Source of the DNA: Paraburkholderia rhynchosiae
Lineage (GTDB): Bacteria > Pseudomonadota > Gammaproteobacteria > Burkholderiales > Burkholderiaceae
DNA length: 64,000 nt
Reading direction: 5' to 3'
NCBI RefSeq assembly: GCF_002879865.1
Contig: NZ_PNXY01000006.1
Span: forward strand, 186,001 to 250,000
The position numbers and the translations under genes are program-made. The notes under the pieces are model-generated. The model saw nothing but the letters and a program-made list of their open reading frames with translations, did no database searches and had not been told where the DNA came from. Below are positions 47,264 to 57,544 of the stretch, piece by piece (position 1 is the stretch's first letter; each line of letters opens with the position of its first letter).

Positions 47264-48409
47264 TTACATCTTCACTACGTCAAGCAGCGTCTTCTTGCCC
47301 GACTTGTAGTTGTACAGCGAGATCACGCCGTGCTGAAGGTCACCCTTCGAGTCGAATGTCGTTTCACCGATCACACCCTTGTAGTCGGTCGCCGGCATGG
47401 CTGCCAGGATCTTCGCCGGATCGGTCGAGTTAGCGCGCTTCATAGCGTCGACGATGATGTACACAGCGTCATACGTGAACGGAGCGTAAATCTGGATCGG
47501 CTGACCGAAACGCTTCTGATACTTGGCGAGGAACGCCGCGCCGCCAGCCATCTTCTCGAGCGCCATACCGGCTTCCGAGCAGACGATGTTGTCGGTTGCG
47601 TCGCCGGCCAGATCGGACAGCTTGTCGGTACAGACGCCGTCGCCTGCCAGCACCTTCGCGCGCAGGCCAAGTTGCTTGGCTTGCTTTGCGAACGGGCCGC
47701 CGGTGGCGTCCATGCCGCCGTACATGATCGCGTCCGGGTTTTCGCCCTTGATCTTCGTCAGAATCGCGCGGAAGTCGACAGCCTTGTCGTTCGTCGCGTC
47801 ATGCGACATCACGTTCAGGCCCAGCGACTTTGCCGTCTTTTCGAATTCGTTCGCGAGACCCTGGCCATAAGCGGTCGAGTCGTCGACGATCGCGACGCTC
47901 TTCACTTTCAGACCCTTGGCTGCGTAATTCGCCAGTGCCGGACCTTGCTGCGCATCGGTCGCGACGACGCGGTACGTCGTCTTGAAACCTTGTTGCGTGT
48001 AGGCCGGGTTCGTTGCCGACGGCGAGATCTGCACGATGCCTGCGTCGCTATAGATCTTCGAAGCCGGAATCGACGTACCCGAGTTCAGGTGGCCGACCAC
48101 TGCGACGACTTTATCGTCGACCAGCTTCTGCGCGACTTGCGTAGCGGTACGCGGGTCGGCCGCGTCGTCTTGCGCGTCGAGTTGCAGCGTGACTTTCTGG
48201 CCGCCGATCGTCAGGCCTTTCGCGTTGATTTCCTCAACTGCCAGGCGTGCGCCGTTTTCGTTGTCTTTCCCCAGGTGAGCGATACCGCCAGTCAGCGGTG
48301 CAACGTGACCGATCTTGACTACCGTATCGGCCGCGGCCGTTGTTGCCAACGTTGCGAACAGCATCGCCGCAGCGCTGATCGGCAACAGCTTTTGAATCTT
48401 GATGTTCAT
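47264..48409 (-). CDS. Branched-chain amino-acid ABC transporter substrate-binding protein (LivK-type)
   Basis: 381 residues from the ATG at 48409, which has GGAG upstream. The signal peptide (MNIKIQKLLPISAAAMLFA...TAAA) is followed by the two-lobe type I periplasmic binding fold: VVKIGHVAPLTGGIAHLGKDNENGARLAVEEIN, then VVGHLNSGTSIPASKIY. It would bind Leu/Ile/Val or a similar amino acid. No permease or ATPase gene is adjacent, so it works with components encoded elsewhere. Confidence 0.92.
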   Translation of the reverse strand: MNIKIQKLLPISAAAMLFATLATTAAADTVVKIGHVAPLTGGIAHLGKDNENGARLAVEEINAKGLTIGGQKVTLQLDAQDDAADPRTATQVAQKLVDDKVVAVVGHLNSGTSIPASKIYSDAGIVQISPSATNPAYTQQGFKTTYRVVATDAQQGPALANYAAKGLKVKSVAIVDDSTAYGQGLANEFEKTAKSLGLNVMSHDATNDKAVDFRAILTKIKGENPDAIMYGGMDATGGPFAKQAKQLGLRAKVLAGDGVCTDKLSDLAGDATDNIVCSEAGMALEKMAGGAAFLAKYQKRFGQPIQIYAPFTYDAVYIIVDAMKRANSTDPAKILAAMPATDYKGVIGETTFDSKGDLQHGVISLYNYKSGKKTLLDVVKM

Positions 48410-48855
48410 GTAAGTCTCCAGTTTCGGTCCCAAAAACAACGTAATCGCCCTGTGCCCCCGCTTCCCCAACACGTGTCGCTCAGTCCCGTGGACGACCACG
48501 CCGGTTGCATCGTTCATGCACTTGGCCAGTACGTCCGCCGGACTGTTTGTGGCAGGCGGCGACCCGTACTTGCGCGCAAGTGTAGGCTATCAAATTAATT
48601 TGTGGGACTTTTTTGAGGAAGTGGGATGAACACTAATAGCGTTTATCCAGCAGCGACCAATTCCGGCTTGGACGACGCCTCGGAGAACACCAGCCCATGC
48701 GGGTTTCCGCTATGTGCGGCGTTCGTTCAGGAAGAAAAACCCGAAGCTTTTAGCGGGTTAAACCGTTAATGGTTCGAATGGGGTTTAAGCGGGGTTTGAT
48801 GGTGAAAACGACGCGCGCCGCAAGCGGGGGCGAGGCGTGCCTGACTTACGCGCAA
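48410..48855. other. Gene-free region upstream of the LivK-type gene, with a terminator
   Basis: 446 bases, no supported gene. A minus-strand terminator, stem AACCCG / CGGGTT at 48738-48743 and 48754-48759 followed by TTTTTC, ends the nitronate monooxygenase transcript. The rest contains the LivK-type promoter. Confidence 0.55.
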
Positions 48856-49956
48856 TCAGCGCTTGAACGCGGCGATGCGTGCGCTTGCCGCAAGCCATTC
48901 CTGCTCGAGTTGTCCCATCAATTCCGCGGCGCCGAAGTCTTCGCGCCGCACGCGTCCGAGAGGCGCGCCCTGGCCCGACCACAGTGAGAGATAGTCGCCG
49001 TTCTGCGCGCGGCCCGCGGTTTGACGCAGCTCCTGCGTCAATGCGTTTTGCACGGGATACGGCGCGATGTTTTGCGGCGCTTCGCTCAAACGCTGCATCA
49101 ATGGATTGCGTATGCCGCGAGCATGGCGGCCGGTGATCGCGCGCGTCACCGAGGTCGACGTATCAGAGATGGAGCGCAGACGGTCTTTCCACGCCTGCGG
49201 TATTGCGCTCTCGTGACAGCTCAGAAACGCGGTGCCCATGACGACGGCTTGCGCGCCAAGGGCGAGCGCCGCGACGATCCCGCGTCCGTCCATGATGCCG
49301 CCCGCGGCCAGCACCGGAAGCCCGGTCGCGTCGACGAGCTGCGGCACGAGCGCCATCGTGCCGACCAACGCCTCTTCGAACGAACCGATGAACGTGCCGC
49401 GATGCGCGCCCGCCTCCGAGCCTTGCGCGGCGATCGCATCGGCGCCGGCATCGCGCCACGCGACGCCTTCGGCGACATGCGTCGCTGTGCCGATTACATA
49501 TTGGCCGTTGGCATGCAGCCGCGCGATGTCCTCGCGTGCGAGCAGCCCAAACGTGAAGCTCACCACCGGTACGCGCAGCTCGATCAGCGCCTCCAGTTGC
49601 GCGCGGAAGTCAGGCGCGTAGCGTTCGAGCGGCCGGCCCGGCGGCAAGCCGAGGTCGGCTCGCAGCGGGTCAATCGCTTCTAGCGCGCGGCTCACGGTGG
49701 CGTCATCCGGCGTGGCGGGCTCCAGCACGAACAGATTGACGCCGAACGGACGATCCGTCAGCGCACGAATCGCCGCGACCTCCGTTCCAATTTTCTCGGG
49801 CGACAGCGCCGCGCCCGCCAGCGTACCCAGGCCGCCGCTATTCGACACCGCAGCCACCAGTTCGGGCGTGGTGGCGCCCGCCATTGGCGCCTGCACGACC
49901 GGCACTCGCAATTCAAAACGCTCGGCAAACGGCGTCACACAATTGCCTTCACTCAT
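48856..49956 (-). CDS. Nitronate monooxygenase (NMO family flavoprotein)
   Basis: 366 residues from the ATG at 49956, preceded by GAAGGAG. TIM barrel with the NMO motifs VPVVQAPMAGATTPELVAAVSNSGGLGTLAGA, QGSEAGAHRG and LAAGGIMDGRG. The FMN site and a catalytic His region are present. It would oxidise toxic propionate-3-nitronate or related nitroalkanes. Confidence 0.92.
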   Translation of the reverse strand: MSEGNCVTPFAERFELRVPVVQAPMAGATTPELVAAVSNSGGLGTLAGAALSPEKIGTEVAAIRALTDRPFGVNLFVLEPATPDDATVSRALEAIDPLRADLGLPPGRPLERYAPDFRAQLEALIELRVPVVSFTFGLLAREDIARLHANGQYVIGTATHVAEGVAWRDAGADAIAAQGSEAGAHRGTFIGSFEEALVGTMALVPQLVDATGLPVLAAGGIMDGRGIVAALALGAQAVVMGTAFLSCHESAIPQAWKDRLRSISDTSTSVTRAITGRHARGIRNPLMQRLSEAPQNIAPYPVQNALTQELRQTAGRAQNGDYLSLWSGQGAPLGRVRREDFGAAELMGQLEQEWLAASARIAAFKR

Positions 49957-50264
49957 AATCGATTCTCCTTCGCGCAACCGTTCGCCGTCCCGACGAACTA
50001 TTACGGTGGACTGTACCGGTGCGCTGCGCAACGGAAAAATGAATTATCGAGAACGTTTCAATCGTCCTACGAGATTGCTTGGGTTGTCTTGCATCGCCTT
50101 GCTCACGCGTGCCGGACGGGCTTTGGAAGCTGCACGCAAGCTTCAAGGGGCCTCGCTGCAATACCTTTCTTTTGATGGCACACTGACCGCCCGCCAGGCA
50201 CTGTAGCCTCTGGCCTTCATTCAGACTGAAACTCGCGCAGCCGCGCGCGACTATGGAGAACACC

Positions 50265-50963
50265 ATGAGCACGACGTCCCGATGGATCGACATCCCTGCC
50301 GGCAACGACACGTTCGGCGGCTATCTCGCGCTGCCCAAAGGCGGCAAGGGGCCGGCCGTCATCATCATTCAGGAAATCTTCGGCGTGAACAGCCATATCC
50401 GCTCGGTCGCGGATCAATACGCGCAAGACGGCTACGTCGCGCTCGCACCGGACGTGTTCTGGCGTGTGCAGCCGCGCGTCGAACTCACGTATGAAGGCGC
50501 TGACCGCACGAAGGGCGTCGAACTGATGCAGAAGCTCGACGCGAATCAAGCCGCCAGCGACATTGGTGCCGCGGCCGCCGCATTGCGCGCAATGCCCGAA
50601 GTCACCGGCAAAGTCGCCGCGATTGGCTTTTGCTTCGGCGGACGGCTCGCGTACATGGCGGCGGCGCTAGGCAGCGTCGACGCCGCGGTCGCGTATTACG
50701 GCGGCGGCATCCAGAACCAGCTCGATGAAGCCGCAAAGATCAAGGTGCCGATGCAGTTTCACTACGGCGAACTCGACCAGCATATTCCGCTGTCGGCCGT
50801 CGGTCAGATTCAGGAACGCTTTGCCGGACGCACGGACGCCGAGTTCCACATCTACCCCAACGCCGATCACGGCTTCAACTGCTCGGACCGCGCGTCGTAT
50901 AACCAGCGTGCTTCCGCTCTCGCGCACGGCCGCACGCTGACTTTCCTCGGCGAGCGTTTGTAA
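50265..50963 (+). CDS. Dienelactone hydrolase family protein
   Basis: 232 residues from the ATG at 50265, which has GGAG upstream; the ATG 12 bases earlier lacks one. The alpha/beta-hydrolase triad is Cys123 (GFCFGGR), an Asp in YGELDQHIP, and a His in NADHGFNC. Glu37 (QEIFG) holds the resting Cys, as in carboxymethylenebutenolidase. No other ring-cleavage genes are near. Confidence 0.92.
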   Translation: MSTTSRWIDIPAGNDTFGGYLALPKGGKGPAVIIIQEIFGVNSHIRSVADQYAQDGYVALAPDVFWRVQPRVELTYEGADRTKGVELMQKLDANQAASDIGAAAAALRAMPEVTGKVAAIGFCFGGRLAYMAAALGSVDAAVAYYGGGIQNQLDEAAKIKVPMQFHYGELDQHIPLSAVGQIQERFAGRTDAEFHIYPNADHGFNCSDRASYNQRASALAHGRTLTFLGERL

Positions 50964-51119
50964 GTGACCGTGACTTACGCGTCTCGTCACGCGTGCGCGT
51001 AAGTCAGTTACCCTGTCAAAGACGGCGTGCCGCCAGCGCGCTGTCTTCTTTCATGCACGCCGATAGACGCGGCTCGACGATCACGGCGTGCCCGTGCCAT
51101 AACGCCGTTCGTCGCGCGC

Positions 51120-52703
51120 ATGAACAACCGGCATTCCACACCCCGCACCGAGGGCTCCTCCGTCGTGCTATCAGACTATCTCGCCCATGACGCCATCGGC
51201 CTCGCCGAACTGGTGCGAACGCGCGAAGCCAGCGCTCGCGAGTTGCTCGACATCGCGATCTCGCGCACCGAAGCGGTCAATCCCGCGATCAACGCAATCG
51301 TGCTGAAGGACTACGAAGCCGCCCGCGAACGCGCGTCGCGTTATGACGCGAGCCAGGCGAACGGCGCCAACCGCGCGACTGGCGCGAATGCCGACGGTGC
51401 TTTCGTCGCGCAAACAGCGCTTGCCGGCGTGCCGTATCTGATCAAGGATCTCGGCGCGCCGATTGCCGGACTGCGCATGACGATGGGCAGCCGCCACTAT
51501 CGTCATTTCATTCCCGGCGAAGACGCGCCCGTGGTCGCGCTCGCGAAAGCGGCCGGCCTCAATATCTTCGCAAAAACCAGCACGTCCGAACTCGGGCAGA
51601 TGCCTTATACGGAGCCCGAACTATTCGGTGCGTGCCGCAATCCGTGGAATCTGGACCATACGCCCGGCGGATCCAGCGGCGGCGCGGCGGCGGCAGTGGC
51701 GGCCGGCATTGTGCCGCTCGCGCATGCGTCGGATGGCGGCGGCTCAATCCGCATTCCGGCTTCGTGTTGCGGATTATTCGGCCTCAAGCCTTCGCGCGGA
51801 CGCGTGCCGCGCGTGAGCGCCGCCGTTGCGGCCGGTGAACTCGGTGTCGATCACGCGGTATCACGCAGCGTGCGTGACAGCGCGTTGCTGCTCGATCTGC
51901 TGGCGGGCAACGCGGACCGTCCGGTCGGCGCGCCGGGAACGTTTCTCGGCGCGAGCCGCGAGCCGTGCAAGCCGTTGAACATCGCTTACATTACCGAACC
52001 AATGCTCGCGCCGTCCCTTTCCGCCGACGCGCGCGCCGCGCTCGACGACGCGGCGCAGCTCGTGAGTTCGCTCGGCCACAACATCGAGCCGATTTCGCTT
52101 GGCATCGATTTCGCGGCGGTCCGGCATGCGTTTCTCACGCTGTGGTCCGTGACCGCGGAAGACCTCGTGCTGAACGCCGAGCGCATCACCGGACGCAAAC
52201 CGCTTCGCGACGAGTTCGAAATCGCGACATGGGCGATGGCGCATGTAGGCCGCAAACTGGGTGAGCGCGGCTTGCCCGCCGCGCTTGAAGAACAGCGCCG
52301 CATCACCCAACGTCTCACAGATCTGTTGCAGCGCTACGACGTGATTCTGTGCGCGACGCTCGCGGGCGCGCCCCTCAAGATTGGCGAGATGCAGCCGACG
52401 TCGACGGAACGCATGCAAATGCGCGCCGTGACCGCGATGCCGCTCGAGCCGCTGCTGAAGAAGCTGCTTGCGCAAGCGTCGAACAAAGCGTTCGCTTGGG
52501 CCGGTTGCACGGAACTGTTCAATCTGAGCGGTCAACCCGCCATGTCGATACCGCTTTACTGGAACGCGCGCGGACTTCCGATCGGCGTCCAGTTTGCGGC
52601 GCGCGACGGCGGCGAAGCGACGCTGTTGTGCCTTGCCGCGCAACTCGAAGCGGCGCGGCCGTGGTTCGACAAACGGCCGCCGCTGATGAATGCGCGCAGT
52701 TAG
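51120..52703 (+). CDS. Amidase-signature family hydrolase
   Basis: 527 residues from the ATG at 51120. The catalytic Ser-Ser-Lys set is Lys109 (PYLIKDLGA), the cis-Ser in GGSSGG (183-188) and the nucleophile Ser209 ([11 protein letters not shown]). It is not part of a gatCAB cluster, so it is a stand-alone amidase of unknown substrate. Confidence 0.92.
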   Translation: MNNRHSTPRTEGSSVVLSDYLAHDAIGLAELVRTREASARELLDIAISRTEAVNPAINAIVLKDYEAARERASRYDASQANGANRATGANADGAFVAQTALAGVPYLIKDLGAPIAGLRMTMGSRHYRHFIPGEDAPVVALAKAAGLNIFAKTSTSELGQMPYTEPELFGACRNPWNLDHTPGGSSGGAAAAVAAGIVPLAHASDGGGSIRIPASCCGLFGLKPSRGRVPRVSAAVAAGELGVDHAVSRSVRDSALLLDLLAGNADRPVGAPGTFLGASREPCKPLNIAYITEPMLAPSLSADARAALDDAAQLVSSLGHNIEPISLGIDFAAVRHAFLTLWSVTAEDLVLNAERITGRKPLRDEFEIATWAMAHVGRKLGERGLPAALEEQRRITQRLTDLLQRYDVILCATLAGAPLKIGEMQPTSTERMQMRAVTAMPLEPLLKKLLAQASNKAFAWAGCTELFNLSGQPAMSIPLYWNARGLPIGVQFAARDGGEATLLCLAAQLEAARPWFDKRPPLMNARS

Positions 52704-52909
52704 GCGAGCCATGATGTGGACGGCTCAAGCGCCTTGCGAGACGCGTCGGGATCGACCTGGAGCGTAAAGACCGCGCCGGCCGTTTTAAGGCCGCAAAAGG
52801 GCGCCTGTCGCGCGTGGCGGCAGACACCCGGCCATTGCCCTTCAAATGAACGCTGCAATGTTGCAGCGCTTTTCGCGCAACACACAAGGGCGGCGCCCTC
52901 GGGACACGA

Positions 52910-53221
52910 TCAGGCCTTCTTGTTATAGGCGCTGCACCAACCCTTGGCTGCGACCTGCTTGCCGGCGAACATCGGGCACGGTGCGTAGGGATCAGTCGCC
53001 TTTCCCTGATAGAAGCTGCAATTGCCGCAGTCCTGGCCCGGCGCGTACTTGGCGAACTTCGCCTTGTCGACCTTGCTGGCGTCTTCCTTGTAGCCGAGCG
53101 CTTGTGCGGTGGGATCGCTTTCGGCGACCTTCGGTGCATCGGCGAAGGCCTGGCGCGACAGCGCGAGCGACGAGGCAACACCAATGCTCGTAATCAAAAA
53201 TGTGCGACGGGAAGATTTCAT
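52910..53221 (-). CDS. High-potential iron-sulfur protein (HiPIP)
   Basis: 103 residues. A Tat-type signal (SRRTFLITS, twin Arg at 5-6) suggests export after folding with its cluster. The four Cys ligands of the 4Fe-4S cube are C65, C68, C82 and C96. It is a periplasmic electron carrier. Confidence 0.95.
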   Translation of the reverse strand: MKSSRRTFLITSIGVASSLALSRQAFADAPKVAESDPTAQALGYKEDASKVDKAKFAKYAPGQDCGNCSFYQGKATDPYAPCPMFAGKQVAAKGWCSAYNKKA

Positions 53222-53377
53222 GGGGACTCACTCCATTTATATTGAACTGATCGCCGTTCTGATGACAGCGGTCCCCAAGCATAGCAATGAAGCCGTCGCG
53301 CGTGACGGCTCAAATGCTAGAGATAAGCGAATTGGTACAACTTCGCGCACTGTCGAGTCGGGCCGAAACCAGCTCCC

Positions 53378-54484
53378 TCACGCGCGCCCGCTAAGTTCGC
53401 AGACACGCTGTGCGATTGCAAGCGACGCCGTCAATCCCGGCGATTCGATACCGAACAGATTCACGAGTCCGCGCACGCCATGGGCGGCCGGTCCTTGAAT
53501 CACGAAGTCGGCGGCGGGTTCACCAGGACCGGAAAGCTTCGGACGAATTCCCGCATAAGCAGGTTGCAACGCATGGTCCGGAAGCGCGGGCCAGTAGGCG
53601 CGAATCGCCGCGTAAAAAGATTCTGCGCGCCGCGGATCGACGTCGTAATTGATCGTATCGACCCATTCGACGTCGGGACCGAAGCGCGTCTGGCCACCGA
53701 GATCGATGGTGAGATGCACGCCGAGTCCCGCTTCGTTCGGCATCGGATAGATCAGGCGGCTGAACGGCGCGCGTCCGGAGATGCTGAAATAGTTGCCGCG
53801 CGCGAGATAGAGCGGCGGCACGTGGCGCGCGTCAAGTCCGCGAATGGTGCGAGCCAGAGCGTTCGCATGCAGGCCGGCGCTGTTGATCACGCAAGCCGAG
53901 CTGATTGTAGTGGGCGCGTCGCCGCCGACCTTGATGATGAAGCGGCCGTTGCCTGCTTCGATCGCTTCGACCGGCGAGTGAAACGCGAACACCACGCCAT
54001 CGCGTTCGGCATCGCCTTGCAACGCGAGCATCAACTGATGACTGTCGACGATACCCGTCTGCGGCGAGAACACGGCCGCCACACATTCGAGCGCCGGCTC
54101 CAGCGCCTGCGCCTGGTCGCCGGTGACGCGCATCAGGTCGAGCACGCCGTTTTCACGGCCCTTCGCCAGGATACTTTCGAGCTGCGGAATCTGATTGGTC
54201 GACGTCGCCACCAGCAGTTTGCCGCAGCGCGAATGCGGCACGTGGCGCTCGACGCAATAGTCGTAAAGCATCTCGCGGCCCCGCACGCACAGCGTTGCCT
54301 TCAGCGAGCCGCGCGGATAGTAAATGCCCGCGTGAATCACCTCGCTGTTGCGCGAACTGGTGCCAACGCCGATCGCCTCGGCCGCTTCCAGCACGATCAC
54401 TTCGCGCCCGCGCGCGGCCAGCGCGCGCGCCACCGCGAGCCCGACCACGCCCGCGCCGATCACGACACATTCGATTTGGTCCAT
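53378..54484 (-). CDS. FAD-dependent oxidoreductase, L-2-hydroxyglutarate dehydrogenase-like
   Basis: 368 residues from the ATG at 54484. N-terminal dinucleotide fold [24 protein letters not shown], then [15 protein letters not shown], which is typical of the LhgO/L2HGDH group of the DAO superfamily. The C-terminal [22 protein letters not shown] and [16 protein letters not shown] also fit. It probably oxidises L-2-hydroxyglutarate or a similar hydroxyacid. Confidence 0.88.
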   Translation of the reverse strand: MDQIECVVIGAGVVGLAVARALAARGREVIVLEAAEAIGVGTSSRNSEVIHAGIYYPRGSLKATLCVRGREMLYDYCVERHVPHSRCGKLLVATSTNQIPQLESILAKGRENGVLDLMRVTGDQAQALEPALECVAAVFSPQTGIVDSHQLMLALQGDAERDGVVFAFHSPVEAIEAGNGRFIIKVGGDAPTTISSACVINSAGLHANALARTIRGLDARHVPPLYLARGNYFSISGRAPFSRLIYPMPNEAGLGVHLTIDLGGQTRFGPDVEWVDTINYDVDPRRAESFYAAIRAYWPALPDHALQPAYAGIRPKLSGPGEPAADFVIQGPAAHGVRGLVNLFGIESPGLTASLAIAQRVCELSGRA

Positions 54485-54741
54485 GTCCCTTGACGCGGCC
54501 GACTTCGCCGCGCACTGCCTCGTCCACCAATATAGATGACGACAGCATGCAGCCAACGAACTCCCTACACCGCTCGCTGCCGAACGCACTGCCGTTTCGC
54601 AACCCGCTGCGTGGAATTGTACGACGCCGCACAGACAGCCATGCCCGCCGTCGTTGCCGGCGGCGGGAATGGCCAGATAAAGGGCAGCTCCGGGGAGCTT
54701 AAAAGCAGCTCAGCGGGCGCCGCAAGAACGGACAGGAGCGC

Positions 54742-55719
54742 TCAGAAGCCGATGGGTCTGCGCCGGTTGCCGTAGTCGAGCCGAATATCAGCCGCGCCGA
54801 TCTGGTCGCGTCCATCGATCCGCGCCGCGCCGAATCCATTCAGAATCGAGCGGCGCATTTCGCGGGGCGACGCGTGTTTGAGCGCATCGAGCGCGTCGTC
54901 GCCGAGCAGTTCGGGAAACCGCAGACCCCAGTTGTGCGCGCCGCGAATCTCCGCGTAAATGGATTGTGCGATGCGGCGCGCGCCGTCGCGATCCGGCGGC
55001 GGAATCTCGTACACGTTCATCCGGTTGAGGATCGGCTCGGGAATTGCACGCTCGTCGTTGGCCGTGGCGATCCAGATCACGTGGCCGGCGTTGATGGGAA
55101 TCTCGGCGAATTCGTCGATGAAAGTCTGCGCGGTGTCGTGCTCCAGCAGCGCGTACAACGCACCCAGCGGATCGTATTGCGAGTCACCCGTGGCCTTGTC
55201 GATTTCATCGACGGTGATGACCGGGTTCGCATAGCTGCCGTTCACGAGCGCGTCGAACACCTTCCCCGGCTTCGCGTTTTTCCATTGCGACGACGCACCC
55301 GAAAGAATCCACCCGGCCGTCAACGAACTCATCGCGACGTACTGATAGGCCGTGCCGAGCAGGCGCGCTAACTGCTTCGCAAAGTGCGTCTTGCCGATGC
55401 CGGGATCGCCGAGCAGCAGAATCGGCATCAGCTCGAGCCGGTCTTCCGTCTCGAGACAGAGGGCGACCTGCTTGCGGATGTCGTCGAGCGGACCGGCAAA
55501 GTTGGGTAGCGCGTCGATCAGATCGTCGATCGACGGCATCCGGTTCGGCTTGACGCAGAAGCGCAGATTGCCGGTTTTCAGCATCTTTTCGTAGGTTGTG
55601 CGCAACGCCTCGTTCGCGCCTTCGCCGAGATCGTTCAGTGCGGTCTCGACCTGATCGAGGTCGTACACCCGACTGAAAGACGCCACGGCGATTTCCTGTT
55701 TGACCATTGCAGTTGTCAT
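54742..55719 (-). CDS. AAA+ ATPase, Lon-like without protease domain
   Basis: 325 residues. Walker A is LLLGDPGIGKTHFA, Walker B VITVDEIDKATGD, and sensor 1 IWIATANDERAIPE. The N-terminal 90 residues are helical. No protease or other effector domain is present. Its role is unknown; AAA proteins of this shape often remodel other proteins. Confidence 0.85.
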   Translation of the reverse strand: MTTAMVKQEIAVASFSRVYDLDQVETALNDLGEGANEALRTTYEKMLKTGNLRFCVKPNRMPSIDDLIDALPNFAGPLDDIRKQVALCLETEDRLELMPILLLGDPGIGKTHFAKQLARLLGTAYQYVAMSSLTAGWILSGASSQWKNAKPGKVFDALVNGSYANPVITVDEIDKATGDSQYDPLGALYALLEHDTAQTFIDEFAEIPINAGHVIWIATANDERAIPEPILNRMNVYEIPPPDRDGARRIAQSIYAEIRGAHNWGLRFPELLGDDALDALKHASPREMRRSILNGFGAARIDGRDQIGAADIRLDYGNRRRPIGF

Positions 55720-56032
55720 TGCTCACCCCGTCTGACTGGCCTTGCCTGGCGGCACCTGATGGGCGCCGTTTCAGGTCCAGTTTAACGAGGACAGAACCGC
55801 ACGCAAGCCAGCAGTCCTGTGGCTCTGCTGCTAACAATCGCTCGCCAACGGGGGAATAACCGGTCGTTTTCGACAACGCCTGCGAGAAGTTCCGTCGCGA
55901 TTACCGACCCAGTCCGAAATGGATTGTTGCAGAACCCGGCCCCGTTTAACGTGTCAGAAAAGCGTTCAGCGTATCAGGCGTAAGATGGCCATCTGACTAC
56001 GCCGCCGGATGCAGTCACCGGAGATTCGCTCT
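55720..56032. other. Divergent intergenic region
   Basis: 313 bases between the AAA ATPase and the secreted-protein gene. It must hold both promoters; I see no clear operator or RNA gene. Confidence 0.4.
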
Positions 56033-56533
56033 ATGTGGAAAACCAGTATCGTGGCCGTGCTGCTTGGCACTTCGTTGCTTGCACACGCACAACAACGACC
56101 CCCGCAGGTCGTGCAGTGGGAATTGCAAGTGTTGCGCGACGGCCAGCAAATCGATGCGTTCGACGGCACGACCACGGTCGGCCAGGCGCGCACGGATACG
56201 CATCACAAGGTGGTCCAGCATAACGTCGGCTGCAAGGATCAGCCGGCCGGCAGCATTGACCTGGCGCGCACGCTGACGGTGTCGCCGCTGCAGGCGGACG
56301 GCAACGAAATCACCCTGTCGATCGACGCACAGGAGACTTTCGAGGACGACGCCGCACGGCAAACCGACACCGGCTGCAAGCTCCCGCCGCAGCCGCGCAA
56401 AGTAAGCGCGAGCCATCCGGGTTTGAAGATGGCGTCGGGTCAATGGACGAGCTGGACGATCGTCGACAAAAATCCGGTGCTGGTCTATCGCGTGCGCGCA
56501 AGTCTCACGAACGGCAGCAACGCTGCGAATTGA
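56033..56533 (+). CDS. Secreted protein of unknown function
   Basis: 166 residues from the ATG at 56033. Signal peptide MWKTSIVAVLLGTSLLAHAQ. The mature part is polar and beta-rich, with two cysteines (VGCKDQ and TGCKL) that could pair in the periplasm. No family is recognised. An upstream ATG at 56009 would spoil the signal peptide. Confidence 0.7.
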   Translation: MWKTSIVAVLLGTSLLAHAQQRPPQVVQWELQVLRDGQQIDAFDGTTTVGQARTDTHHKVVQHNVGCKDQPAGSIDLARTLTVSPLQADGNEITLSIDAQETFEDDAARQTDTGCKLPPQPRKVSASHPGLKMASGQWTSWTIVDKNPVLVYRVRASLTNGSNAAN

Positions 56534-56663
56534 GCTGAAAGCGGAGGGTTGAAAAGCGAAGCGGAAGAGCCAACCTGAACGACGCGCGAACGATGCAGGA
56601 ACCACGCACGAACAACGCACGAAAAATCGAAGCCCCGAAAACAGAACACGTGGATAACGCGGC

Positions 56664-57461
56664 ATGCGAAACCCCGAAGAATTGATCCGCGAAAGCGCAG
56701 CACCCAAGGATTTTGTGGCGGTCAGCTGGAACCTGCACAAAGGCCGAACGCCGCTTGGCTTCCAAGCCTGGCAGGCCATGCAGCGCTGGGTTCAGTCGAC
56801 CCACGCGGACGCCTACTTTTTGCAGGAAGCAATGGCGCGGCGCATGCCGTCGCCGGTACTGGCAAGCAATTTCGGCGCGCCGGTTGCCGATCCTGTGAGC
56901 GATGTCTGGCATTGCCAGGCCACTGAAATCGCGCGCGCGCTCGAACTGGAAATCGCGCTCGGGCCCAACGTATTCAAGCCGTCCTGGCGGCACGGCAATG
57001 CAATCCTGTCGCCGCATCCGCTCGATCTCGGCGGACGCTGGGACATCTCAGCGCATCGCTTCGAGAAACGCGGTTTGCTGGTCGCGCGCGCGACCTTCGG
57101 CGGACACTCGGTCACGCTGTTGTGCGCGCACCTCGCGCTGACGCGCTCGGCGCGCTTGCGTCAGATGCATTGGATCGCGCACTGGATCGCGAAGGAAGCG
57201 CCCGACGGTCCGCTCGTGCTGGCCGGCGACTTCAACGACTGGCGCAACGATTCGGTGCCGCTTTTCGGCGAGCATGGACTGCATGAAGTGGCCACGCTGC
57301 TTGGCGAATCCGGCCGCACGTTTCCGGCGTTCTCGCCCGCCCTCGCGCTCGACAAGATGTTCATCCGCGGGATGAAGCCCGTCGAATGGATCCAGCCGAC
57401 GCAGGAGACGGCGTGGCTCTCCGATCATCTGCCGTATATGGCTCGCTTGCGCGTTGAGTGA
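56664..57461 (+). CDS. Endonuclease/exonuclease/phosphatase (EEP) family protein
   Basis: 265 residues. The EEP motifs are VSWNLHKGRTPLG, FLQEAMARR, LLCAHLALTRSAR, GDFNDWRNDS and a C-terminal WLSDHLPYMARL. It would cleave phosphodiesters in nucleic acid, inositol phosphates or a lipid; the substrate is unknown. Confidence 0.9.
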   Translation: MRNPEELIRESAAPKDFVAVSWNLHKGRTPLGFQAWQAMQRWVQSTHADAYFLQEAMARRMPSPVLASNFGAPVADPVSDVWHCQATEIARALELEIALGPNVFKPSWRHGNAILSPHPLDLGGRWDISAHRFEKRGLLVARATFGGHSVTLLCAHLALTRSARLRQMHWIAHWIAKEAPDGPLVLAGDFNDWRNDSVPLFGEHGLHEVATLLGESGRTFPAFSPALALDKMFIRGMKPVEWIQPTQETAWLSDHLPYMARLRVE

Positions 57462-57544
57462 GGCGCGTGCATGCCGATGATGCAGGGGCGGCGTGACCGC
57501 CCTTATTTGTGGGCTACGTCAGGGCTTGAACTGAAGCGACGCCG

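Noticed and set aside
47084..48598. 504-codon plus-strand ORF opposite the LivK-type gene
   Set aside because: Antisense shadow; it spans a terminator and the promoter of the real gene.
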